A stretch of 38,014 bases of DNA from Clostridium sp. Cult3 (lineage in GTDB: Bacteria; Bacillota; Clostridia; Tissierellales; Tepidimicrobiaceae), in the NCBI RefSeq assembly GCF_021655115.1, contig NZ_PPXY01000014.1, positions 1 through 38,014 on the forward strand. Direction: 5' to 3'. A program made the position numbers and the translations under genes. The notes under the pieces were generated by a model. It was not told the DNA's origin. It searched no databases and was given only the letters and a program-made list of their open reading frames with translations. Shown in pieces: positions 1-7,464 of this stretch (position 1 is the stretch's first letter; every line of letters starts with the position of its first letter).

Positions 1-37
1 GAATAAATGCGGTTATATATTTTTTTTATCATTAAAA

Positions 38-89
38 GTGACATTTTCACTGAATAAATTTCTATGTTCTTATGTGACATTTTCATTGA
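38..89. promoter_or_regulatory. Duplicated upstream box, probable NiaR operator
   Basis: Two direct repeats lie 36 bp apart (38-53 and 74-89) and match at 15 of 16 bases; both begin GTGACATTTTCA. Each copy has GTGA/TCA-type half sites, so each may bind a dimer. The second copy ends three bases before a TTGACA-like -35 element at 93-98. The position just upstream of niaR suggests autoregulation by NiaR in response to niacin. Seen: the repeat and its place. Inferred: the bound protein. No copy was found upstream of pncB at 16.6 kb. Confidence 0.55.
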
Positions 90-92
90 CTA

Positions 93-123
93 TTGACAGT
101 AAGATTTTGTGTTAAAATAAATA
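93..123 (+). promoter_or_regulatory. Tentative niaR promoter
   Basis: A perfect TTGACA at 93-98 is followed by TAAATA at 118-123 with a long 19-bp spacer, or by TAAAAT at 113-118 with a short 14-bp spacer. Neither spacing is ideal, so the -10 choice is uncertain. It directly follows the second repeated box. Confidence 0.35.
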
Positions 124-158
124 TGGATGTAATTTTTTAATTAGAAAGGAGAATACCA

Positions 159-683
159 ATGGAGGCTTGGGAAAGAAGGGACGAAATTTTAAAGACTTTA
201 AAAAAATCAAATAAGCCAATTAAGGGTACTGAACTATCTGAAAGGTTTGGAGTAAGTAGGCAAATAATAGTTCAAGATATTGCATTATTAAGAGCAAGAG
301 GGGAGGATATATTAGCAACTCCGCAAGGATACATTATTCCTCAATTATATGGAGATAATAAATTAGTCAAGAAAATAGTATGTAAGCATCAAGGTTATGA
401 CGAAATAGAAGAGGAGCTGAAGACCATAGTAGATATGGGCGGTAAAGTTTTGGATGTAATAGTAGACCACCCTCTATATGGGGAAATAAAAAGTCCCCTT
501 GAAATTAGTTCTAGATTGGATTTAGAAGAATTCCTTGATAGTCTCATAGAGACCAATGCGGAACCCCTATCATCCTTAACAGAAGGAATACATATTCATA
601 CCATAGAAGTAGATGATGAGAAAAGCTTTCAAAAAATAAAGAAGGCTTTAACAAAAAAAGGGTACTTGATAAATGAAGAATAA
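159..683 (+). CDS. niaR: Niacin-responsive transcriptional repressor NiaR
   Basis: A 174-aa DNA-binding protein. Residues about 5-60 form a helix-turn-helix domain of the HTH_11 type (KGTELSERFGVSRQIIVQD is the recognition region). Residues about 70-170 form a 3H domain with the expected histidines, H77, H104 and H145/H147, which bind metal in this family. NiaR/YrxA proteins repress NAD synthesis and niacin uptake genes when niacin is plentiful. The start has a good ribosome site, AGAAAGGAG at 143-151. The gene is followed after 63 bp by a membrane protein on the same strand, probably cotranscribed. The duplicated box upstream suggests autoregulation. Family assignment is secure; the target genes are inference. 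Confidence 0.92.
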   Translation: MEAWERRDEILKTLKKSNKPIKGTELSERFGVSRQIIVQDIALLRARGEDILATPQGYIIPQLYGDNKLVKKIVCKHQGYDEIEEELKTIVDMGGKVLDVIVDHPLYGEIKSPLEISSRLDLEEFLDSLIETNAEPLSSLTEGIHIHTIEVDDEKSFQKIKKALTKKGYLINEE

Positions 684-746
684 AATGATATATTTGTGCT
701 AATAGGTGACAAGACAGATGACAATACACTACGGAGAGGTGGTTTT

Positions 747-1778
747 ATGGCAAGGAATGGATCAAACAAAGTAAGTAGGATTAAGGACTATTTAGTCAAG
801 ATATTTAATGGGATGGCATTAGGACTTTTTTCTTCTTTATTAATTGGTTTAATAATCAAGCAATTGGGAACTCTATTCAAAATCCCACTGATGGTAGAGT
901 TTGGTATTGTAGCTCAGATGTTAATGGGGCCAGCTATTGGAGCAGGGGTTGCCTATAGCGTAGGTGCTCCTCCCCTGGGAATATTTGCGTCTGTGATAAC
1001 AGGTGCCATAGGAGCAGGAACCATATCCTTAGAAGGGGGAACTACGATAATAAAAGTGGGAGAGCCTGTAGGCGCTTTTGTAGCTGGACTACTAGGCGCA
1101 GAGTTTTCTAAATTAATAAAGGGTAAAACCGATGTGGACATAGTATTGGTTCCCTTAAGTACTATTTTGGTAGGAGGCTTAGCGGGACATTATATAGGCC
1201 CGGCAGTTTCTTCCTTTATGAATCTAATTGGGAATATAATAAACCTAGCTACGGAATTACAACCTATACCTATGGGTATAATTGTATCCGTATTAATGGG
1301 TATAGCTTTAACTCTTCCCATTAGTTCTGCTGCCTTGGCCATATCCTTAGGTTTGAGTGGTTTGGCGGCAGGAGCTAGTACAGTAGGCTGTGCTGCTCAG
1401 ATGATTGGATTTGCAGTATCCTCCTATAAGGAAAATGGCTTTGGTGGGTTTATTGCCCAAGGTATAGGTACTTCCATGTTACAGATACCAAATATAATAA
1501 AGAATCCAAGGATATGGCTTCCTCCTATAATTACCTCCGCTATTCTAGGGCCTATATCTACTACCCTGTTTAAGATGGAAAGCAATATGATGGGTGCAGG
1601 AATGGGAACCAGTGGATTAGTTGGACAATTTGCAACAATCGATGTAATGGGTACTTCACCTAAAGTATTCATAAGCATATTGATCATGCATTTTATATTA
1701 CCTGGAATCCTATCTTTTTTCATATCTGAGTGGATGAGGAAAAAGGGATATATAAAACTAGGGGATATGAAATTATAA
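747..1778 (+). CDS. PTS system EIIC-type membrane protein (PTS_EIIC_2 family)
   Basis: A 343-aa, very hydrophobic protein with about nine or ten membrane segments and many glycine-rich turns. It resembles the stand-alone PTS_EIIC_2 family, annotated as sugar-specific IIC permeases though the substrate is generally unknown. No IIA, IIB or HPr gene is nearby. The ATG at 747 is chosen over an upstream TTG at 696 because GGAGAGGTGG at 733-742 sits just before it. There is no promoter signal or terminator between niaR and this gene, so it may share the niaR transcript; a role in uptake of a niacin-related compound is possible but unproven. Confidence 0.75.
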   Translation: MARNGSNKVSRIKDYLVKIFNGMALGLFSSLLIGLIIKQLGTLFKIPLMVEFGIVAQMLMGPAIGAGVAYSVGAPPLGIFASVITGAIGAGTISLEGGTTIIKVGEPVGAFVAGLLGAEFSKLIKGKTDVDIVLVPLSTILVGGLAGHYIGPAVSSFMNLIGNIINLATELQPIPMGIIVSVLMGIALTLPISSAALAISLGLSGLAAGASTVGCAAQMIGFAVSSYKENGFGGFIAQGIGTSMLQIPNIIKNPRIWLPPIITSAILGPISTTLFKMESNMMGAGMGTSGLVGQFATIDVMGTSPKVFISILIMHFILPGILSFFISEWMRKKGYIKLGDMKL

Positions 1779-1909
1779 ATTTATAAAAAAGATGTTAGAA
1801 AGATATTTCGCTGGGTATATTAATATTAGCCTAAAATAGAAAACCAATATTTTGGGCATCTCCCACAAAAGATAAATCGACAAACAACAAAAGACAAAAT
1901 CACAAGAGG

Positions 1910-1953
1910 AAACACTGATTTTAGAATTATCTAAGATCAGTGTTTTTGTTTTT
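1910..1953 (+). terminator. Rho-independent terminator after the EIIC-type gene
   Basis: A 10-bp outer and 4-bp inner stem (1910-1924 with 1931-1945) with a 6-base loop is followed by a T-rich tail. Between the gene and this terminator lies 131 bp with one more hairpin (1829-1838 with 1848-1857) that has no T tract and no clear role. Confidence 0.85.
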
Positions 1954-1961
1954 AATAAGGA

Positions 1962-1990
1962 TTGATATAAAATCAAAAATATGGTATACT
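1962..1990 (+). promoter_or_regulatory. Promoter of the serS leader
   Basis: TTGATA at 1962-1967 and TATACT at 1985-1990 are separated by 17 bp, a good sigma-A promoter. It starts a leader of about 230 nt that contains the T-box. Confidence 0.8.
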
Positions 1991-2007
1991 ATAGTATAAA
2001 TTTTATA

Positions 2008-2200
2008 TGTAGCTGTGAAGGGAAATAGTAGATAGCTAAGTCTTTTGTAGAGAGCCAATGGTTGGTGGAAATTGGCAGGACTTGTTATTGAATCCATCCC
2101 AGAGCTATTATATCCACAAGAGAACCGAAAGGTTAAATAGGGTGGCAACGCGGGAGCAACTCTCGTCCCTAATATTTTAGGGATTGGGAGTTTTTTTATA
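2008..2200 (+). promoter_or_regulatory. Serine T-box riboswitch
   Basis: The conserved T-box sequence AGGGTGGCAACGCGGG is at 2139-2154. Stem I is visible: AGCT and GGGA near 2011-2022 pair with TCCC and AGCT near 2097-2106, and AAGTC pairs with GACTT below the distal arm. On the 3' side of the internal loop a UCC codon (2093-2095), flanked by GAA and A, is the likely serine specifier. The terminator helix is 2159-2191 followed by seven T's. Uncharged tRNA-Ser should pair with the specifier and the GGTGGCAA bulge to favour the antiterminator and switch on serS. Confidence 0.93.
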
Positions 2201-2228
2201 TAAAAATATAGGGATAGGAGTGAAAAAG

Positions 2229-3503
2229 ATGCTTGACATTAGGCGTATAAGAAAAAACCCGGAAGAAGTGAAAATAGCCTTAGAAAAAAGACATGGAGAT
2301 TTTCCCATCGATGAAGTATTAAAGCTAGATGAAAAGAGAAGAAATCTATTGACTAAAGTAGAAGATATGAAGGCCAGACAAAATTCTGTATCTAAAGATA
2401 TTCCCAAGTTTAAGAAAGAGGGCAAGGATGTATCCTCACTGATAACTGAGATGAAGGAACTATCTGATGAAATAAAACAATTAGATGGAAAGGTAAAGGG
2501 AATAGATACAGAACTAAAGGATTTACTTCTACACATTCCAAACACTCCTCATGAATCGGTAGTAGAAGGTAAAACCGATGAGGACAATGTGGAGATAAGG
2601 AAATGGGGAGAACCTACGAAATTTGAATTTGAACCTAAAGCCCACTGGGATCTAGGAGCTGAGCTAGATATATTGGACTTCGAAAGGGCTTCCAAGCTTA
2701 CGGGAGCAAGATTTTCTCTATTTAAGGGTTTAGGAGCAAAGCTCGAAAGGGCTTTAATTAACTTCATGTTAGATCTACACACTACAGAACATGGATATAC
2801 TGAAATGGCTACACCCTTTATGGTAAATAGGGACAGTATGATAGGTACTGGTCAGCTACCTAAGTTCGAATACGATATGTTCCATATTCCAAGTAAGGAT
2901 TACTTTTTAGTTCCTACAGCGGAAGTTCCCCTTACCAATTTGTATAGGGATGAAATATTAGACGAGGATATGTTGCCTATGTATTACGCAGCATATACAC
3001 CTTGTTTTAGGCAGGAGGCAGGTTCTGCTGGAAGGGATACCAGAGGCTTAATAAGGAATCATCAGTTTGATAAGGTAGAACTAGTTAAATTCTCATTGCC
3101 AGAAGATTCCTATGAAGAACTGGAAAAGCTTACAAATAGTGCTGAGGACGTATTAAAGCGATTAGGGTTGCCCTATAGAGTAGTAATGTTAAGTACTGGA
3201 GATCTAGGCTTTTCATCAGCAAAGACCTTCGATATAGAAGTATGGATGCCAAGCTATGGCAGATATGTGGAGATATCCTCCTGCAGCAACTTCGAAGACT
3301 TCCAAGCTAGAAGAGCCAATATAAGGTTTAGAAGAAAGGACAACAAAAAAGTAGAATTTGCCCATACTTTAAATGGATCAGGCTTAGCAGTAGGAAGAAC
3401 CTTAGCTGCAATCATAGAAAACTATCAGCAAGAAGATGGATCCATAGTAATTCCAGAAGCCTTAAGATCTTATATTGGGGGATTGGATGAAGTAAGGAAA
3501 TAG
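2229..3503 (+). CDS. serS: Seryl-tRNA synthetase
   Basis: A 424-aa class II synthetase that charges tRNA-Ser. The N-terminal ~110 residues are a charged, helical coiled-coil arm that binds the long variable arm of tRNA-Ser. The catalytic domain has motif 2 near residue 260 ([15 protein letters not shown]) and motif 3 near residue 383 ([18 protein letters not shown]). The ATG at 2229 is preferred because ATAGGAGTG lies just before it and upstream in-frame codons fall inside the leader terminator. It is expressed from the T-box leader and ends in its own terminator. Three serine tRNA-linked items in the window (this gene and two tRNA-Ser genes) fit the usual origin-proximal Firmicute layout. 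Confidence 0.98.
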   Translation: MLDIRRIRKNPEEVKIALEKRHGDFPIDEVLKLDEKRRNLLTKVEDMKARQNSVSKDIPKFKKEGKDVSSLITEMKELSDEIKQLDGKVKGIDTELKDLLLHIPNTPHESVVEGKTDEDNVEIRKWGEPTKFEFEPKAHWDLGAELDILDFERASKLTGARFSLFKGLGAKLERALINFMLDLHTTEHGYTEMATPFMVNRDSMIGTGQLPKFEYDMFHIPSKDYFLVPTAEVPLTNLYRDEILDEDMLPMYYAAYTPCFRQEAGSAGRDTRGLIRNHQFDKVELVKFSLPEDSYEELEKLTNSAEDVLKRLGLPYRVVMLSTGDLGFSSAKTFDIEVWMPSYGRYVEISSCSNFEDFQARRANIRFRRKDNKKVEFAHTLNGSGLAVGRTLAAIIENYQQEDGSIVIPEALRSYIGGLDEVRK

Positions 3504-3522
3504 GATATTTATCCTAGATAAG

Positions 3523-3556
3523 AAAGACCAACTTTTATAGTTTGGTCTTTTTTTAT
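3523..3556 (+). terminator. Terminator after serS
   Basis: AAAGACCAA (3523-3531) pairs with TTGGTCTTT (3542-3550), followed by a run of T's. Confidence 0.88.
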
Positions 3557-3631
3557 TTATTAAAGGAATTATAATATTTTAGTAGAAATATAGATATAAA
3601 TAGATATGAATACAATTAAGGAGGTAAAATT

Positions 3632-5143
3632 TTGAGAACAAATAGATTCAAACCCATTATCTTTATTTTCGTATTAACCCTTGCGCTAGCAGGTTGCAAT
3701 AAAGGTATGAAAAGTTCCCCTACCTTAATAGTAGAGGACTATAACGGTATAGACATAGACAAAATTCACCACTATAATATAGAAGTAGATCTAGATCCTA
3801 ACAGCAAATCCTATTGGGCTAAGCAGAAGATAGATTATATAAACCATTCAAAGGATGAATTGGAAGCTATATACTTTCATCTATATCCTAATGCATATAA
3901 ATCACTAAAGACAGCCCCAATACTGTTTGACAACGCCATGTTTACTGAAGAGGATTTTAGACCAGGATATATGGAGATTGAAAATATTCTAGTAGGCAAA
4001 AAACAAGTGGATTTTCAGATAGGCGGTGTTGGGGATACCATCCTAAAAGTAAAGTTACCAGTTCCCCTAAGACCTGGTGAAAAGCTGGAGATCTATATGG
4101 AATACAAGGTGAATTTACCTCTAAATGTAGATAGATTTGGATATGGAAAAGAGGTATTTAACTTCGGAAATTGGTATCCTATAGCCTGTGTATACGATGA
4201 TAAAGGTTGGAATCTAGACCCTTACTACAATATTGGAGATCCCTTCTATAGCGATATAAGTAACTATGATATAATCATCACTATACCAAAGGATTTTACC
4301 ATAGCAGCAAGTGGCAATATAGTGTCGGAAAAGATAAAGAAGGATAAAAAAACCTATATCATAGAGGGAAGATTGATCAGAGATTTTGCCTGGGTAGCTA
4401 GCACTAAATTTACAATGAAAGAAGTGGAAGTTGAAGATACGGTGGTTAGGCTATACTCCTTAGAAGATAAAAAGGAAATGGAGGACTTTGCCTCTCAGGT
4501 AGGAGTGGATTCAATAAGTATATTTAACAGGATATTTGGCAAATACCCCTATGGTCAGTATTCCATAGTTATGACGGAGTTCCCTACAGGGATGGAGTAT
4601 CCAACCATAGTATTTATAGGTAAAAATTACTTTAATTCCAGTTCTAAAGATATTTTAGAAACCATAATAGTTCATGAAACAGCTCATCAATGGTGGTATG
4701 GAGTGGTAGGGAACGATCAGATAGACGAAGCTTGGTTAGATGAATCCTTTGCTACTTATTCGGAAGTAATCTATATTGCTGAAAAATATGGTGAAAAAGC
4801 TGGAGAAGAATATTATAATTATTATTGTAAGAATAATTATGAATATGGAAAATTCCTTATAACTAAGGACGAAATAATTAACAAGCCTTTAGACCAATTT
4901 AGCAATTGGGACGATTATGGATTGCTAGTATATTCTAAGGGGGCTATGTTTTTAAATGAGATAGGAAAGGATTTTGGAGTGGAAGTACTATACGATATAT
5001 TGAATAGATACTATAGCTCATATAAATTTTATAATGGAACCACAGAAGATTTTATAAATATATGTGAGGAAGTGACTAATGTACCCTTTGGGAAGAGAGT
5101 GGATAAATGGCTCTATGGCAAATATGAAAATGGAGGGTCATGA
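3632..5143 (+). CDS. M1-family metallopeptidase, lipoprotein
   Basis: A 503-aa predicted surface lipoprotein. The N-terminus is a signal peptide with lipobox LAGC at residues 19-22, so C22 should carry the lipid anchor. The zinc motif is HETAH at 348-352 with the third ligand E371 exactly as in gluzincins (HExxH-18-E), and GMEYP before it replaces the GAMEN exopeptidase motif of M1 aminopeptidases. It probably trims peptides outside the cell. The TTG start is supported by AAGGAGGT at 3618-3625; a nearby ATG is out of frame. It is about half the length of classical aminopeptidase N, lacking the C-terminal helical domain, like other clostridial short M1 proteins. Confidence 0.88.
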   Translation: MRTNRFKPIIFIFVLTLALAGCNKGMKSSPTLIVEDYNGIDIDKIHHYNIEVDLDPNSKSYWAKQKIDYINHSKDELEAIYFHLYPNAYKSLKTAPILFDNAMFTEEDFRPGYMEIENILVGKKQVDFQIGGVGDTILKVKLPVPLRPGEKLEIYMEYKVNLPLNVDRFGYGKEVFNFGNWYPIACVYDDKGWNLDPYYNIGDPFYSDISNYDIIITIPKDFTIAASGNIVSEKIKKDKKTYIIEGRLIRDFAWVASTKFTMKEVEVEDTVVRLYSLEDKKEMEDFASQVGVDSISIFNRIFGKYPYGQYSIVMTEFPTGMEYPTIVFIGKNYFNSSSKDILETIIVHETAHQWWYGVVGNDQIDEAWLDESFATYSEVIYIAEKYGEKAGEEYYNYYCKNNYEYGKFLITKDEIINKPLDQFSNWDDYGLLVYSKGAMFLNEIGKDFGVEVLYDILNRYYSSYKFYNGTTEDFINICEEVTNVPFGKRVDKWLYGKYENGGS

Positions 5144-5153
5144 CCCTCCATTT
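5128..5153. terminator. Perfect palindrome over the M1 gene stop codon
   Basis: A 26-bp perfect palindrome is centred between 5140 and 5141, and the TGA stop of the peptidase gene is its first right-arm codon. T-rich sequence follows on the plus strand and A-rich sequence precedes it, so it may act as a terminator for both the peptidase and the small converging minus-strand gene, whose stop is only 4 bp beyond it. Confidence 0.65.
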
Positions 5154-5156
5154 CTA

Positions 5157-5279
5157 TTAAAATCGCCTACAGTTACATCCCATACCGCCAAATAGTACTA
5201 CTAGCAGTAGAAAGAAGAACAGCAGACTAGAGTCCTCACCATCAAAGAAGCCGCCTCTTCTTCTTTGCAGATCTGTCAT
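5157..5279 (-). CDS. Small YjcZ-like membrane protein
   Basis: A 40-aa protein: a basic N-terminus (RRRGG), a short acidic link (FDGEDSS), one hydrophobic helix (LLFFFLLLVVLFGG) and a cysteine-containing tail (MGCNCRRF). This plan is typical of the tiny YjcZ-type or sporulation-associated membrane proteins of Clostridia and Bacilli. The ribosome site AAAGGAGG at 5283-5290 precedes the ATG at an ideal distance, which makes expression very likely despite the length. It runs towards the M1 peptidase gene and away from the D,D-carboxypeptidase. Function is unknown; a role in the spore or forespore membrane is inference from the family. Confidence 0.8.
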   Translation of the reverse strand: MTDLQRRRGGFFDGEDSSLLFFFLLLVVLFGGMGCNCRRF

Positions 5280-5385
5280 ATTAAAACCTCCTTTTGTAAT
5301 ATTATATTTTGCCTAATATAGTATATAGATATGGAGGCAAATTGGTTACATCAATATAAAAACTAAAAAAATGGGGGAAATTTAC

Positions 5386-6576
5386 ATGATAAAAAGATTC
5401 ACTAGGATTATCATATTATCTTTACTATTTATATTAATTATTAATTCTGCTACTTTTGCCATAATAGGTATTGAAAATCAAGTTTCTGCCTATCTTTTAG
5501 GGGATTTTGAAACAGGAGAAATATTAGAAGAATACAATATTTATAAACCCATGGAAATAGCCAGTATAACTAAACTAATGAGTTATTTAGTCATCATGGA
5601 GGAGATTGAAAAGGGCACCATATCAATGGATGATATGGTCTATATAGATGAGGATGTTACTAGAATTAAGGGCTCTAGTTTGAACTTGGAGAAAGGGGAG
5701 ATATTTACTGTAGAAGATTTGCTAAAAGCTTTAATTGTAGTATCTGCTAATGATGCAACCTATGCTTTGGCAAAATATACAGCGGGTATAGAAGAAGTTT
5801 TCGTAAGAAAGATGAATGATAAAGCTAAAAGCCTTGGATTGGATTCTGCAATATTTTTTAATTGTACTGGGCTACCAGAAGGGGAACTTCAAAATATGAT
5901 GAGTCCCATGGATATATTTACTCTTTCAAGATACATAATTGATAAATTTCCAGAAGTATTATCCTTAACGACTATTCCTGAGATAGAAATTCCTAGAAGG
6001 AATTACAAGAAAGAAAACACTAACCCCTTATTGAAAGAGATAGAGGGAATAGATGGGCTCAAGACTGGCTTTACTAATAAGGCGGGCTATTGTTTGGTAT
6101 CTACCCTGGAAGTTTACGGAATGGATGGGGAACATGAAGACTTTAGATTGATAGGTATAGTTATGGGAACGGAAAGCGAACAGAAGCGAAAGGAAATGGC
6201 AAAAGAATTGATACAATATGGACTAGATAATTATTCTAAAAAAACACTGACAGATGTAGATACGCCTTTAGACATAATCCATTTACCTAATAGCAGAGAT
6301 AAGGATATAGAAATCTATCCTTCCAATAATTACAGTACTATAGTTAAAACTGGAGATAGTTTGGACATAGACATAAAAATAGATGAAAATATTAAGCTGC
6401 CATTAAAGGAGTTGGACAAGGTGGGAAAAGTAATTCTATCCCAAAATGGCGAAAAGTTAGATGAAATAGATCTAATAGTTCATGATGAAGTTAAAAAGGA
6501 AAGGCTATTTACAGCTATATTTAGGCATATGAAGGATTTCCTATCCCTTGTGTTTTCAAAATTAATAAGTGGATAG
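5386..6576 (+). CDS. D-alanyl-D-alanine carboxypeptidase, DacF/type-5 PBP-like
   Basis: A 396-aa penicillin-binding protein that removes the terminal D-alanine from peptidoglycan stem peptides outside the cell. A signal peptide ends about A25. The three active-site motifs are present: S60-I-T-K63 with the nucleophile S60, S120-A-N122 and K226-T-G228. A C-terminal domain and a terminal amphipathic or membrane helix anchor it. The ATG at 5386 is chosen because GGGGGA at 5373-5378 is well placed for it and overlaps the upstream ATG at 5371. In Bacillus the related DacF acts in spore cortex formation; whether this copy is vegetative or sporulation-specific cannot be told from sequence. Confidence 0.93.
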   Translation: MIKRFTRIIILSLLFILIINSATFAIIGIENQVSAYLLGDFETGEILEEYNIYKPMEIASITKLMSYLVIMEEIEKGTISMDDMVYIDEDVTRIKGSSLNLEKGEIFTVEDLLKALIVVSANDATYALAKYTAGIEEVFVRKMNDKAKSLGLDSAIFFNCTGLPEGELQNMMSPMDIFTLSRYIIDKFPEVLSLTTIPEIEIPRRNYKKENTNPLLKEIEGIDGLKTGFTNKAGYCLVSTLEVYGMDGEHEDFRLIGIVMGTESEQKRKEMAKELIQYGLDNYSKKTLTDVDTPLDIIHLPNSRDKDIEIYPSNNYSTIVKTGDSLDIDIKIDENIKLPLKELDKVGKVILSQNGEKLDEIDLIVHDEVKKERLFTAIFRHMKDFLSLVFSKLISG

Positions 6577-6589
6577 TAGAAAATTCAAA

Positions 6590-6618
6590 TTGACAAAAGT
6601 GAAAAACTAATGTAAAAT
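6590..6618 (+). promoter_or_regulatory. Promoter of tRNA-Arg-tadA-tRNA-Ser
   Basis: Perfect TTGACA (6590-6595), 17-bp spacer, TAAAAT (6613-6618) preceded by TG. It is a strong promoter placed 24 bp before the tRNA-Arg gene. Confidence 0.85.
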
Positions 6619-6641
6619 ATATTAATGTGAATATAAGTTGT

Positions 6642-6718
6642 GCACCCGTAGCTCAGTAGGATAGAGCAGCGCCCTCCTAAGGCGTGTGTCGGGGGTTCGA
6701 CTCCTCTCGGGTGCACCA
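6642..6718 (+). tRNA. tRNA-Arg(CCT)
   Basis: A complete cloverleaf: acceptor GCACCCG with CGGGTGC, D arm GCTC/GAGC, anticodon stem GCGCC/GGCGT with loop CTCCTAA (anticodon CCT at 6676-6678), T arm with GTTCGAC, and an encoded CCA at 6716-6718. It reads AGG arginine codons. Confidence 0.97.
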
Positions 6719-6738
6719 GATATTTGGGTGATATACTT

Positions 6739-7191
6739 ATGGATGAAATATATATGAGATTAGCCCTTGAAGAAGCATATAAAGCCCTTAGCACCTATGA
6801 AGTACCTATAGGTGCTGTTATTGTACATGGGGATAAAGTGATTGGAAGGGGATACAATAGAAGAGAAAGTACTAAAGATCCAACAGCTCATGCAGAGATT
6901 ATGGCTATAAAAGAGGCCAGCCAGTATTTAAAGGGATGGAGGCTTATGGACACTACTATGTATGTAACCCTAGAGCCTTGTGCCATGTGCGCAGGAGCTA
7001 TAATCAACGCAAGAATAGATAGAGTAGTAATAGGTGCTAAAGACCCTAAGGGAGGCTGCTGTGGCTCTATAGTCAATCTATTGGATAATCCAAGATTTAA
7101 TCACAAGGCAGAAGTAAAATTTGGGATACTACAAGATGAATGCAGCAGCATAATCAGCAACTTTTTCAAACAGATTAGAAAAGAAAAATAA
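6739..7191 (+). CDS. tadA: tRNA-specific adenosine-34 deaminase
   Basis: A 150-aa zinc deaminase that converts A34 to inosine in tRNA-Arg(ACG). The catalytic set is complete: H51-A-E53 and P80-C81-A-M-C84. The ATG at 6739 is used because GGGTGAT at 6726-6732 is spaced for it; the upstream TTG overlaps that site. It begins 20 bp after tRNA-Arg(CCT), which is not its substrate, and ends 17 bp before tRNA-Ser(CGA); all three appear to share one promoter and one terminator. In many Firmicutes tadA sits next to the SRP RNA and dnaX; here those lie about 26 kb further on. Confidence 0.96.
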   Translation: MDEIYMRLALEEAYKALSTYEVPIGAVIVHGDKVIGRGYNRRESTKDPTAHAEIMAIKEASQYLKGWRLMDTTMYVTLEPCAMCAGAIINARIDRVVIGAKDPKGGCCGSIVNLLDNPRFNHKAEVKFGILQDECSSIISNFFKQIRKEK

Positions 7192-7208
7192 TACAATTAA
7201 TTCAATCA

Positions 7209-7300
7209 GGAGAGATGTCCGAGAGGTTGAAGGTGGTGGTCTCGAAAACCACTGTACAGGCTATCCTGTACCGAGGGTTCGAATCCCTCTCTCTCCGCCA
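7209..7300 (+). tRNA. tRNA-Ser(CGA)
   Basis: A class II tRNA with acceptor GGAGAGA/TCTCTCC, anticodon stem GTGGT/ACCAC and loop CTCGAAA (anticodon CGA at 7243-7245), a long variable arm (TGTACAGG...CCTGTAC), T loop GTTCGAAT and encoded CCA. It reads UCG codons. Confidence 0.97.
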
Positions 7301-7308
7301 AAGCTACT

Positions 7309-7337
7309 AAAAATCTAGCATTTGCTAGGTTTTTTTG
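7309..7337 (+). terminator. Terminator after tRNA-Ser(CGA)
   Basis: AAAAATCTAGC pairs with GCTAGGTTTTT across a short loop, followed by T's; it closes the tRNA-tadA-tRNA transcript. Confidence 0.85.
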
Positions 7338-7350
7338 TTTTATCTAAATG

Positions 7351-7379
7351 TTGACTTTTCCATGCCAATGCTTTAAAGT
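7351..7379 (+). promoter_or_regulatory. Probable promoter of the NSS transporter gene
   Basis: TTGACT (7351-7356), 17 bp, TAAAGT (7374-7379). The -10 is weak. The leader to the start codon is about 80 nt and has a small inverted repeat (ATATAG/CTATAT). Confidence 0.5.
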
Positions 7380-7464
7380 AATAAAAAAAGAAATAATATA
7401 GTTTAAAGGCTATATAGTGAGAATAATCTATGATAGGTGATTAATAAACAAAGGGAGGAATTGC

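Noticed and set aside
1779-1909. Second riboswitch or small gene between the EIIC-type gene and its terminator
   Set aside because: Only one 10-bp hairpin without T-tract is visible; no frame with ribosome site and no recognisable aptamer core.
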